Positions 1 through 7,461 of a DNA stretch of 8,557 nucleotides are shown here, in pieces; the first letter of the stretch is position 1, and every line of letters starts with the position of its first letter. A program made the position numbers and the translations under genes. This DNA is from Methanobacteriota archaeon (lineage in GTDB: Archaea > Thermoplasmatota > Poseidoniia > Poseidoniales > Poseidoniaceae). The notes under the pieces are model-generated. The model was not told the origin of the DNA, did no database searches, and worked only from the letters and a program-made list of their open reading frames with translations. The DNA lies in the NCBI GenBank assembly GCA_002701145.1, contig PAEE01000085.1:3251-11807 (forward strand), read 5' to 3'.

Positions 1-3000
1 TCTGGATTTGATTCTGTATGGGAAATAGTACCTGCAGATTCGAATGTAACCAACGTAATTCCAACATATAGCGCATCCACTACAATCGCAGTACGATTGT
101 CAACATCTGCACTACCTAGCGATTCGGGTTCACTGACCATCACTGTTACTGAACCAGATGCAAATGTATCGACCAACATATCGGTTCTACTTTCGGTTCA
201 ACCCCAATACTTGCCTGCCATTGATTCATCCACAGCAGGAGATAACGGGTTGGTGGAGATGGCTCCAGGTGACGAACTAAATCTATCAATTTCTGTCACC
301 AATGATGGTAATGTAAATGACACACTGCTCTTATCTGTTGACCAAACACCAGACCTAATTGCGTTTTGGAATAACTGGACTGCAGGCGGAGGAAATAACA
401 ATTCTAACAACACTGGTGGTAACAATACTGGTGGAAACAACACAGGCGGCAACAATACCGGCGGCAACAATACTGGCGGCAACAACACTGGTGGTAACAA
501 TACTGGTGGTAACAATACCGGCGGAAATAACTCCGGTGGCAACAATACCGGTGGTAATAACACAGGCGGCAACAACACTGGTGGAAACAATACTGGTGGA
601 AATAACACTGGCGGCAACAATACTGGCGGTAACAATACTGGCGGTAACAATACCTCGAATGGAATACTTATGATGTCTGGACCTCAAGGCTGGGAGGTTA
701 GATTTGTTGATGATGCCATGGACCTAATGACACCAGGTGAGCATAGGACTGCCACATTGAGAGTAACCATTCCAAGCGATGAGGGACCTGGATATTACGG
801 ATTCGAATTATTCGCAGCAAGCGCATTAGGTAATTTCTCAGTCAGTTCGACTTTAGTCGTCAATGTAACTGCAATTCATGATCTTGCATTCTCCCACACC
901 GCTGGTGGAAAACTACTTCCGAATGCAAATTCAACATCGACAATTGAGATAACAAGTCTTTCCACAGCAGATGGCAATTGGACTTGGCAAGTCGATTCAA
1001 CTTCAGGAGATTGTACTGCTCAACTTTCTCAATATCAAAATACAATCGTCGCAGACTCTGTATCTAGCTTAGATGTTTTAGTTACAGCAGGAGCAAATAC
1101 TCACGTTGGAGATGTCTGTGACTTTTCTCTGGAAGGCGTACTAGATAGCAATACCGAGATTACTGAGCAATTTGATTTCACGGTCAACGTGGGCGAGATG
1201 TGGGCACTCTCTATGGTATTACCTACTTCGATAAAGTTAGACGTTGGCGAGGCTGAAACATTCAATGTAGCGATTAGTAATGATGGTACTGAAGAAGATA
1301 CTTTGTCATTAATTGGAATCGACCAAGAGGGAGTGACATTCACCAATCCGTCACCGGCAACTCTTGCCCGTGGTGCATCTCAATACGTAGTAATGGAAGT
1401 TCTAATTGATTCAGCCTTAGTAGGTAACATCACTCTCGACTTCACTATGTCTTCCACCAATAGTGGTACGGGAAGCATTAACCAAAGCGGATTGTTTGAG
1501 GTTAAAGAATACGCTGAATTATCGATGGAAGGACCTTATGACAACAGAATTGTAGTCGTACCAGGACAGAACTCATCGATAACAATCAACCTTTCAAATG
1601 ATGGAACTAGAGATTTAGAGTTAACAACAAATATCGTAGGATTGCCAAGTGGAGTCAGCGTATCTAGTGGACTCGAGGATGTTTCACTAGGTGCAGGATT
1701 GTCATTAGATGTTGAACTTGTTCTGGATGTCGCAACTGGCGTTCAACCATCTAGCGGGGCATTTACAATCACATTTGATGGAGGATGGGTTGCAAATCAA
1801 CTTACAATCGATTTACAGATTACCGACAGACACGAAGTAATGGTCGACTCTATTGAGGACAGAATAGTAGCATCACCATTAGGAGATTCTAACCTAAGCA
1901 TCATGGTTACAAATTTGGGAACATCTACTGAAACCTTTGTTGCAAACATCAACAATTCACAAGTGAGTGACTGGTTTACAATCAGTGTAAACACTCTAAG
2001 CCTCACCTTAGATTCCGGAGAGTCTGGAACAATTACAATATCTGCACGAGAGATTGCAACCGGAGCCCCCGCTTCAGGAAATGAACTCGTAGTTACTGTT
2101 ACCAGCACAGATGATTCGAATGTAGTGGATTCGCTAACAATTTCCGTAGTTCCTCAAATTGCTAGCGGACAAATTACGGTTTTGAGTGATGATGACAAAG
2201 CAGCACCGGGTTCCACAATATCTGGAAATGTAATAATTACAAACTTAGGAACTGCTACAGATTCAATGATGATCAACACCGTTGAGATGGACTGCAACCT
2301 AGATGGGGAGGCTATTGAATTGGCTCCAAGCATGTCATCTAATCCGATTCCATGGTCTTGCACTATCGGTGAAGATGAAACTGCTGGAATGAAGGCATTA
2401 ACATTTAGATTGACATCTTCAGCACGCTCAGACATGTCATTCACAACCAGTGAAGCATATACTGTAGAGCCAATTTGGTTGGACGATGTAATATCCTTTA
2501 CATTGGATGATAATGACCTAGATTTTGATGAGAGCATAGAGCAGCAAACTATCTCTTTAACAATCTGTAATCTAGCTAACACTGATGTTACAGGAAGTTT
2601 GGAACTCATAGGTAAAAATGAACCTCAAATGGATGGGGTTTTCTATCGAGCAGGTGAGACTGGAATCAATTCTACTTACACATTATCTAGCAAGGGTTGT
2701 CAAGATTTCAGACTGATGCTAACACCTCTGAACTTAGATGGATTCGAATCAGTACTGAATATTCATTCGGTTAGTCAAGTTGAAGGACAAACTGTTAGAG
2801 ACGAGTCTGATGACTTACGGGCGAGTGTTGCTGGACCTCACATGCCTCCAGACGGATTGGATTTGGGAATCGTTGAATTATCAAACAAGAATACCCTGAT
2901 TTTGGTATCTACCGGATGGGTAATGTCTCTGCTATTATTTGCATACATCCGCCTATTCAGGAAGGCTGCAGTCATAGAAGAAGAGGAAGAGGAAGAAGAA

Positions 3001-3153
3001 ATACCGCTCGGTGAAAACGAAGTTAGAATCGACGAGTACAACAAAGTGACATGCTGTTCTTGCGAAGCGAGATTGGGAGTACCTGAAGACAGCGTGCCTC
3101 CGTTCAGATTTACTTGCCCTAAGTGCGATATGAAAATTCGAGTTGTCGAATGA
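1..3153 (+). CDS. Giant exported Ig-like repeat protein with C-terminal membrane anchor and cytoplasmic zinc ribbon (5'-truncated by window edge)
   Basis: The frame is open from base 1, so the true start lies upstream; 1050 residues are visible. A chain of beta-sandwich domains resembles the NEW3/CARDB type. Each shows a proline/glycine turn, an alternating beta strand, then N-D/L-G-T: near nt 268-350, 1240-1320, 1560-1640, 1870-1940 and 2205-2270, with less typical copies near 900-970 and 2540-2600. A tract of NNTGG units lies at 406-654. Six exterior cysteines form three close pairs (codons at 1012/1117, 2293/2359, 2566/2698). A membrane helix spans about 2893-2952, followed by basic residues, eight consecutive Glu (2977-3000) and a zinc ribbon with CCSC (3052-3063) and CPKC (3115-3126). 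Positive charges after the helix fit an outside-N, inside-C topology. The many N-X-S/T sequons suggest a glycosylated S-layer-like or adhesin-like protein. No enzymatic domain is seen, and substrate and partner are unknown. Confidence is high for gene and topology, low for role. Confidence 0.9.
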   Translation, partial: SGFDSVWEIVPADSNVTNVIPTYSASTTIAVRLSTSALPSDSGSLTITVTEPDANVSTNISVLLSVQPQYLPAIDSSTAGDNGLVEMAPGDELNLSISVTNDGNVNDTLLLSVDQTPDLIAFWNNWTAGGGNNNSNNTGGNNTGGNNTGGNNTGGNNTGGNNTGGNNTGGNNTGGNNSGGNNTGGNNTGGNNTGGNNTGGNNTGGNNTGGNNTGGNNTSNGILMMSGPQGWEVRFVDDAMDLMTPGEHRTATLRVTIPSDEGPGYYGFELFAASALGNFSVSSTLVVNVTAIHDLAFSHTAGGKLLPNANSTSTIEITSLSTADGNWTWQVDSTSGDCTAQLSQYQNTIVADSVSSLDVLVTAGANTHVGDVCDFSLEGVLDSNTEITEQFDFTVNVGEMWALSMVLPTSIKLDVGEAETFNVAISNDGTEEDTLSLIGIDQEGVTFTNPSPATLARGASQYVVMEVLIDSALVGNITLDFTMSSTNSGTGSINQSGLFEVKEYAELSMEGPYDNRIVVVPGQNSSITINLSNDGTRDLELTTNIVGLPSGVSVSSGLEDVSLGAGLSLDVELVLDVATGVQPSSGAFTITFDGGWVANQLTIDLQITDRHEVMVDSIEDRIVASPLGDSNLSIMVTNLGTSTETFVANINNSQVSDWFTISVNTLSLTLDSGESGTITISAREIATGAPASGNELVVTVTSTDDSNVVDSLTISVVPQIASGQITVLSDDDKAAPGSTISGNVIITNLGTATDSMMINTVEMDCNLDGEAIELAPSMSSNPIPWSCTIGEDETAGMKALTFRLTSSARSDMSFTTSEAYTVEPIWLDDVISFTLDDNDLDFDESIEQQTISLTICNLANTDVTGSLELIGKNEPQMDGVFYRAGETGINSTYTLSSKGCQDFRLMLTPLNLDGFESVLNIHSVSQVEGQTVRDESDDLRASVAGPHMPPDGLDLGIVELSNKNTLILVSTGWVMSLLLFAYIRLFRKAAVIEEEEEEEEIPLGENEVRIDEYNKVTCCSCEARLGVPEDSVPPFRFTCPKCDMKIRVVE
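406..654 (+). repeat. 15-bp tandem repeat encoding (Asn-Asn-Thr-Gly-Gly)16 plus a partial unit
   Basis: Sixteen in-frame 15-bp units run from 406 to 645, followed by a final NNT at 646-654. Every unit encodes NNTGG except unit 9 (526-540), which encodes NNSGG. Units differ almost only at third codon positions; units 15 and 16 (616-645) are identical. Each unit carries one N-X-T/S sequon, and additional sequons flank the tract (NNS at 397-405 and NTS at 649-657). In protein terms this is a flexible, hydrophilic and potentially densely glycosylated segment outside the cell. Confidence 0.97.
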
Positions 3154-3918
3154 TTATCTCTTCTGAGCAAACAGAAGGAATGCAGTGTGGCCGAATGGCC
3201 CGTTTACAGGACGCATTCCTCCCTTAGATGTAGGACTCCATTGCCTTTCCATCAATTCACCAGCCCATTCAACTACCAAGCCTGCTTCTTCGCAGGATTT
3301 CCAACAATCCTCCAATTGAGAAGTAGTAGGTGCATAACAAGCAATTCGTCCGCCAAATGTGAGTTTTGGAGCACAGGCCAAAATTGCAGGGCGATGAACA
3401 GGCATGTCCAATATAATTGCTTCAAATTCTAGGTCGGGAACAACATCCTCAACCATACCCTCTAGATGAGTATGTTTCGGAAATTCAGCAAAGCATTTCT
3501 CTGCACGAACCAAATTCAACAATCCTACATCCGCATGTTCAGTTCTTGGCTCTGCTGTAACGAGGTGTCCTGAGGATCCAAGAACTCTTGCAAGGTGTAA
3601 TGAAAGTCCACCAGAGCCTAATCCTGCCTCCAGAACAGTATCGCCTGAACCTACGCCTAATCTAGTGATGAAAGACCCTGCATCTTTAGCCGAAATTGTT
3701 TGAGCTCTCCTAGCCATTCCAGCAATTAATTCAGGTAATCGAGTTGGCATTCTAGTCAAGTATTTTTGACCAACCAATACTTCTTCGCCAATTTGGATAT
3801 CGGCGAGTAGTGTCACGATATTTAGCACACCTAGACCTTTGTGCTTAACGACCTCATCTTTCAATTCAACAATATGAATCCGCCCCTCATTTTCCATCAG
3901 GGCTGCGTACTCTGCCAT
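3154..3918 (-). CDS. trmI: tRNA (adenine-N1)-methyltransferase, TrmI family (m1A at position 57/58)
   Basis: This predicted 254-residue class I SAM-dependent methyltransferase places N1-methyladenosine in the T-loop of tRNA; characterised archaeal members act at A57 and A58 as homotetramers. Residues 1-70 form the small N-terminal beta domain of the family, including the KHKGLG stretch before the catalytic domain. Motif I is EAGLGSG (97-103). The acidic residue for the SAM ribose is E123, in AEPRTEHA. The catalytic-loop motif DMP (171-173) matches the family D-(L/M)-P. A C-terminal MRP...HT signature (235-245) is also typical. I chose the ATG at 3916-3918 because the protein then has the usual archaeal length of about 250 residues and its first residues align in spacing with the family. 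The in-frame TTG at 4009-4011 would add 31 Cys/Pro-rich residues read from the intergenic palindrome and is unlikely; an ATG at 3895-3897 is an alternative. No Shine-Dalgarno is visible. The gene is convergent with the upstream surface-protein gene and divergent from the next one. Confidence 0.92.
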   Translation of the reverse strand: MAEYAALMENEGRIHIVELKDEVVKHKGLGVLNIVTLLADIQIGEEVLVGQKYLTRMPTRLPELIAGMARRAQTISAKDAGSFITRLGVGSGDTVLEAGLGSGGLSLHLARVLGSSGHLVTAEPRTEHADVGLLNLVRAEKCFAEFPKHTHLEGMVEDVVPDLEFEAIILDMPVHRPAILACAPKLTFGGRIACYAPTTSQLEDCWKSCEEAGLVVEWAGELMERQWSPTSKGGMRPVNGPFGHTAFLLFAQKR

Positions 3919-4036
3919 GGCTATCCGAGGAGGAATATACCAAGAACGATTCGCATGAGAATATGTAATCCCCCCCGTAGGGGGGAGGGAACGGCAGCAG
4001 CACAGTTTCAAATACTATGTTCTCCAACGAATAATT
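3919..4036. promoter_or_regulatory. Divergent intergenic region with probable promoters for trmI (-) and the thioredoxin-fusion gene (+)
   Basis: These 118 bases separate two divergent starts, so both promoters should lie here. For the rightward gene, the A/T-rich stretch at 4006-4020 (core AAATACTAT) is centred roughly 22-26 bases before the ATG at 4037. That is the usual TATA-to-start distance for a leaderless archaeal transcript, and no Shine-Dalgarno precedes that ATG. For the leftward gene, two TATA-like sites are visible on the minus strand: TACATATTC around 3957-3965 (predicted start near 3935, short leader) and TATATT around 3934-3939 (too close to the ATG at 3918). The assignments rest on base composition and spacing only. 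Confidence 0.4.
3971..3985. repeat. C6-GTA-G6 inverted repeat between divergent promoters
   Basis: Six C (3971-3976) are followed by GTA and six G (3980-3985), giving a perfect all-GC 6-bp stem with a 3-base loop. A seventh C precedes it and AGGG follows it. It contrasts sharply with the A/T-leaning surroundings. It lies between the two candidate promoters, so it could be an operator or a DNA structure; it is not placed to act as a terminator for either neighbouring gene. Confidence 0.8.
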
Positions 4037-7000
4037 ATGAAGACCACGCGTATGTATGCATATTCCATTGTAGCCTTGATGCTTTTGAGCATCTCAGCCT
4101 CTTTTGGTGGATTGATAGCACAAGACGATAATACAACTACAGAATTAGCAGATGAGCCGGTACAAAAGGAGGCTACAAGTCCCGGGCACCCTGTTTTCGC
4201 AGAGTACATGGGCGCACATTGGTGTGGACCTTGTATAACGGCTACAAATAATTTGAAAAATTTGTACAACACTAACGGAGGAGGAGGGACCCAATCCGCT
4301 GACTTTACTTTCGTATCATTTTGGGAATCTCAAACATCAGGATGGCCAGCTGATTCTCCAATCAATCGCAGATCCCACATCCAAAACGCTCCAGGATACA
4401 CCGGCGGAATCCCAGTTACAGTATTTGGCGATGCACCATCCGGCACATACTACACAGTAGGCGGGCAGTCATACGACAGTTACTACCAAAATGGTGGTAA
4501 CATGCAAAACGCAAACGATTACGCATTATCTGTAATTCAATCCGAAAACGGCAATAACATGGATATCGAGGTCACTGCTGTATACAGTGGTTCGGGATCA
4601 AAGAACGTGTACCTTTACGCTGCAGTAGCTGAAGAAAAAGGATACGAACCGTACACAGCAGGTGGCGGCTCAGACCACCCACCTAATTTGTGGAAAAAGT
4701 GGCTACTCAACAGCGCAAACAGTGGATTCGAGACATTCACACTAACAGCAGGTACGCCAGTTACCAAATCTTGGACAGTACCAATTTCAACCGCAAGGGC
4801 AGTAAGCGGAATTAGTTCAGCTGACAACTTCCTAACAGTTGCTGCACTTATCGATGGAGACCACACATCTCACCGTAATGTGCTATCTGCCGGCGATTCT
4901 AACATGGCACCTACAATCGATTTGGGAGTCAAGACCTTTACTCTGGATAATCCAGCAGCTCCTAATGGAGGATACATTAACGGAGATGTTCTGAACCTAC
5001 AAGCTACAGTAGTCAACAACGGTGCGGATGCTTACACTGATGGAGGCGATGTACGCTTCTTCTACAAAGCAGGTAATACCAAGACTTACGTTGGTTCTAC
5101 AAACTCTCTTGCATCTTTTGCTAACAATGGAGATACACAATCTTTCTCCGGCCAGATAGACACTACCAGTCTACCAGATAGTGCTTACCAGACAACATTC
5201 GGAGTCGAAATATCGAATATGATTGCAGACAAGTCTAGTAACAACAATGAGGGCACTGAAGTCGTAGCACACGACTTAATCCCTGTAGCACGCAAGGCTC
5301 AGGTCATAGGCGACAATCAAATAGAGAGAGGAAATAATTTCCTAATCGAAGCAAAGACTACAATCAACGATGCGGTCGACATTAACACATCATTCTTCAC
5401 ATTCGATGTTGAAGTCTCATCAGCAGGCATGGACCAGTGGATGAGCGGAGATTTGATTGTCACCGACGGAGTTGTTTACCAAGAAGGCACTTCTAATGAA
5501 CACCGACAATATCTCGTCAAGCCAGATATGAACATGGGTGCAGGAAGTTACGATATTCGAGCACGTGCTACCGATTCCCGTATGCAAGTCAGTGAATGGC
5601 AAGTAACAGAAGATGCGTTCGACTTGAAGAATGCACTACCTGTAATTACATCTGAACCAGTACCTACTGTAAAGGTACAAACATCAACAAAGGTTTCGAT
5701 AATTAACAATGTTAACGATGCAGAAACTGATTTAGGAGATCTAGTAATTACTAGCACAAGTCCAAACTTCGTAGCATGGCATCCAGCAACTGAAGAAATT
5801 GAGGTTTACTTCGAAAACATTCGGTTCGTAAATGGACAACCTACAGCATCTGGAATAGAGGTTTCAGTTAATGATGGAACTGATACAGCATTTGGTACAT
5901 TATTGTTCAACGTAATTGAAAACGGTCAGCCACGATGGGCTGGTGTAGAAAAGCAGTATGTCGATGAGAACTCTGCTTCTTCACTATTCTTGCTACCTTA
6001 CCTATCCGATACAGATAGCGACGGAGGTATCTCTTCATCTGAAGATTTGATGCTAGCAATTGTAGATAACTCAAACCCAGAAATTCTGGACATTGATTTG
6101 TCAGGCTTTACTGTAAACTATGAAACAATGGACCCAGACATCAACGGTGAAACAACAATCACTGTACGTGCAAGCGATGGTGAGCAATACTCAGACCAGT
6201 TGATTACAATTGCAATCAACCCAATTAACGACGCACCACGTCTTGATTTGTCTGAATTTGAAGGACTACGTTTGAAGGCAGGAACTCAGAAGGTAATCTT
6301 CCTAAATGAAATCCTAACCGATGTTGATGGAGATATCGACCAAGTTATTGTTTCAGCAAACAATCCTACACCTGGCGCTGCACGTGTTAACTTCCTCGAC
6401 AACACTCTAACCCTGATTTGGGAAGATGAGGGATTACAAACTGTTACTATCCAGACAGAGGACCGCTATGATTCAAACATCTACACATTAGTTGTCGATG
6501 TCTATGACAGTATGCCTCTGCTAGTAGGCGAAGGACCCGATGCTGATGTTAGGCTAACTGTGTCTGATGTATACATTGGAGAAGTACCTGAAGTTACAAT
6601 GTTCCTCAACAAGAACGATGTGACAATCACTTCACTAACCTCAACATGGCAACTATGTAACGCATTAACCGGCATCTGTAGCCTGAATGTAATTCATGAG
6701 CATGACATTACTGCAAAGAGCCTAGGATGGACATTCGATCCATTGAACAGTCAAATTGATGAAGATGGATTGAGATTGAAAGATTACATCACTGTAGCCA
6801 AGGTTACAGCTATCGCATCCAACGGTGATAAATTCGAGTTCAAGGACAGTGTGTTGAAATGGACTGCTGAAGAAGATGCTCCGGGACCTGAGACAATGAC
6901 CGTAGAGGAAGTCGATGCACTTGTTGCTGAACTTGACGATATGATCACGGCCAAGAATAATGAAATCAAAGGATTGGACGAAGGCTCTTCCGAGTACGAA

Positions 7001-7426
7001 GATGCAAATGCAGAACTCGTTGAATTAGAAGCAGAGCGTGCTGAAGCTTGTGACTACACAACATGTGTTGAGCAAAATGCAGGCAGCGCTTCCGATGTAT
7101 CATCTACAGGACTTGACATGACAGTTATTGGTGCAGTTATTGCAGTAATTATCGTCGCACTATTGGGTGGATTACTATTCATGCGTGGAGGCAATGTCGG
7201 TACTGATGAAAAGATGGTCGATTGGGCTAATCAACTTCCAGCAAACGATGCTGTTGCCAATTCCATGTATGGCGGTGCTCAAGAGATATTCCAGCAACCA
7301 GTTGCTGCTCCGGCACCAGCCGCCCCTCAAGTGCCACCAGGTGCTCTACCATTACCTCCAGGAGGACTACCTGCAGGTTGGACTATGGAACAGTGGGCAT
7401 ATTACGGTCACCAATACCAACAGTGA
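4037..7426 (+). CDS. Exported thioredoxin-fold/Omp28-like protein fused to Ig/cadherin-like domains, C-terminally membrane-anchored
   Basis: The gene encodes 1129 residues. Residues 1 to about 28 are a signal peptide (basic KTTR start, hydrophobic core, likely cleavage near A28). Residues 48-165 form a thioredoxin fold with active site W62-C-G-P-C66 and a probable cis-Pro at P126 (GGIPVTVF). Residues 170-290 resemble the Omp28-type domain that often follows such folds. Residues 292-395 are CARDB-like; 400-530 are another beta-rich unit. Residues 535-828 are cadherin-like domains with acidic DTDSDGG (658-664) and DVDGD (762-766) turns and an INPINDAP linker (728-734), and 829-945 one more beta domain. 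An acidic helical segment (953-1004) likely forms a coiled coil. A membrane helix spans about 1028-1049. The cytoplasmic tail (1050-1129) is Pro/Ala-rich and ends in GWTMEQWAYYGHQY. Only six cysteines exist: C63/C66, C874/C881 and C1005/C1010. The likely role is an exterior dithiol-disulfide oxidoreductase displayed on a surface stalk; the substrate is unknown. The ATG at 4037 is set by the signal peptide. Confidence 0.92.
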   Translation: MKTTRMYAYSIVALMLLSISASFGGLIAQDDNTTTELADEPVQKEATSPGHPVFAEYMGAHWCGPCITATNNLKNLYNTNGGGGTQSADFTFVSFWESQTSGWPADSPINRRSHIQNAPGYTGGIPVTVFGDAPSGTYYTVGGQSYDSYYQNGGNMQNANDYALSVIQSENGNNMDIEVTAVYSGSGSKNVYLYAAVAEEKGYEPYTAGGGSDHPPNLWKKWLLNSANSGFETFTLTAGTPVTKSWTVPISTARAVSGISSADNFLTVAALIDGDHTSHRNVLSAGDSNMAPTIDLGVKTFTLDNPAAPNGGYINGDVLNLQATVVNNGADAYTDGGDVRFFYKAGNTKTYVGSTNSLASFANNGDTQSFSGQIDTTSLPDSAYQTTFGVEISNMIADKSSNNNEGTEVVAHDLIPVARKAQVIGDNQIERGNNFLIEAKTTINDAVDINTSFFTFDVEVSSAGMDQWMSGDLIVTDGVVYQEGTSNEHRQYLVKPDMNMGAGSYDIRARATDSRMQVSEWQVTEDAFDLKNALPVITSEPVPTVKVQTSTKVSIINNVNDAETDLGDLVITSTSPNFVAWHPATEEIEVYFENIRFVNGQPTASGIEVSVNDGTDTAFGTLLFNVIENGQPRWAGVEKQYVDENSASSLFLLPYLSDTDSDGGISSSEDLMLAIVDNSNPEILDIDLSGFTVNYETMDPDINGETTITVRASDGEQYSDQLITIAINPINDAPRLDLSEFEGLRLKAGTQKVIFLNEILTDVDGDIDQVIVSANNPTPGAARVNFLDNTLTLIWEDEGLQTVTIQTEDRYDSNIYTLVVDVYDSMPLLVGEGPDADVRLTVSDVYIGEVPEVTMFLNKNDVTITSLTSTWQLCNALTGICSLNVIHEHDITAKSLGWTFDPLNSQIDEDGLRLKDYITVAKVTAIASNGDKFEFKDSVLKWTAEEDAPGPETMTVEEVDALVAELDDMITAKNNEIKGLDEGSSEYEDANAELVELEAERAEACDYTTCVEQNAGSASDVSSTGLDMTVIGAVIAVIIVALLGGLLFMRGGNVGTDEKMVDWANQLPANDAVANSMYGGAQEIFQQPVAAPAPAAPQVPPGALPLPPGGLPAGWTMEQWAYYGHQYQQ

Positions 7427-7461
7427 TTGGTTAAAGTAAGACGCATGATTGAGCCATGGTG

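Noticed and set aside
406..654. CRISPR array
   Set aside because: The units are 15 bp, contiguous without spacers and in frame with a protein, so this is a coding tandem repeat.
198..687. Long open frames on the minus strand and in the other plus frame across the repeat tract (Pro/Leu-, Val/Ser/Thr- and Thr/Ile-rich products)
   Set aside because: A 15-bp repeat without stop codons stays open in several frames automatically. The third-position variability fits only the NNTGG frame, which continues into folded domains on both sides.
2154..2609. Minus-strand 151-codon frame inside the first surface gene
   Set aside because: It mirrors the coding frame of the Ig-like domains, shows no domain signature and has no independent ribosome site; it is a shadow.
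3187..3432. Plus-strand open frame overlapping trmI
   Set aside because: It lies antisense to the conserved TrmI sequence, has no recognisable domain and is Cys/Arg-rich, as expected of a shadow frame.
3971..3990. G-quadruplex at the G-run of the divergent region
   Set aside because: Only one run of six G and one of three G are close together; four separated G-runs are not available.
3919..4011. A 31-residue N-terminal extension of trmI from a TTG at 4009-4011
   Set aside because: It would translate the C6/G6 palindrome and promoter region into a Cys/Pro-rich stretch unlike the family, and exceed the normal archaeal TrmI length.
7167..7439. Plus-strand 90-codon frame overlapping the end of the thioredoxin-fusion gene
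   Set aside because: It is an out-of-frame reading of the membrane helix and tail region; the in-frame product has clear topology and ends properly at 7426.
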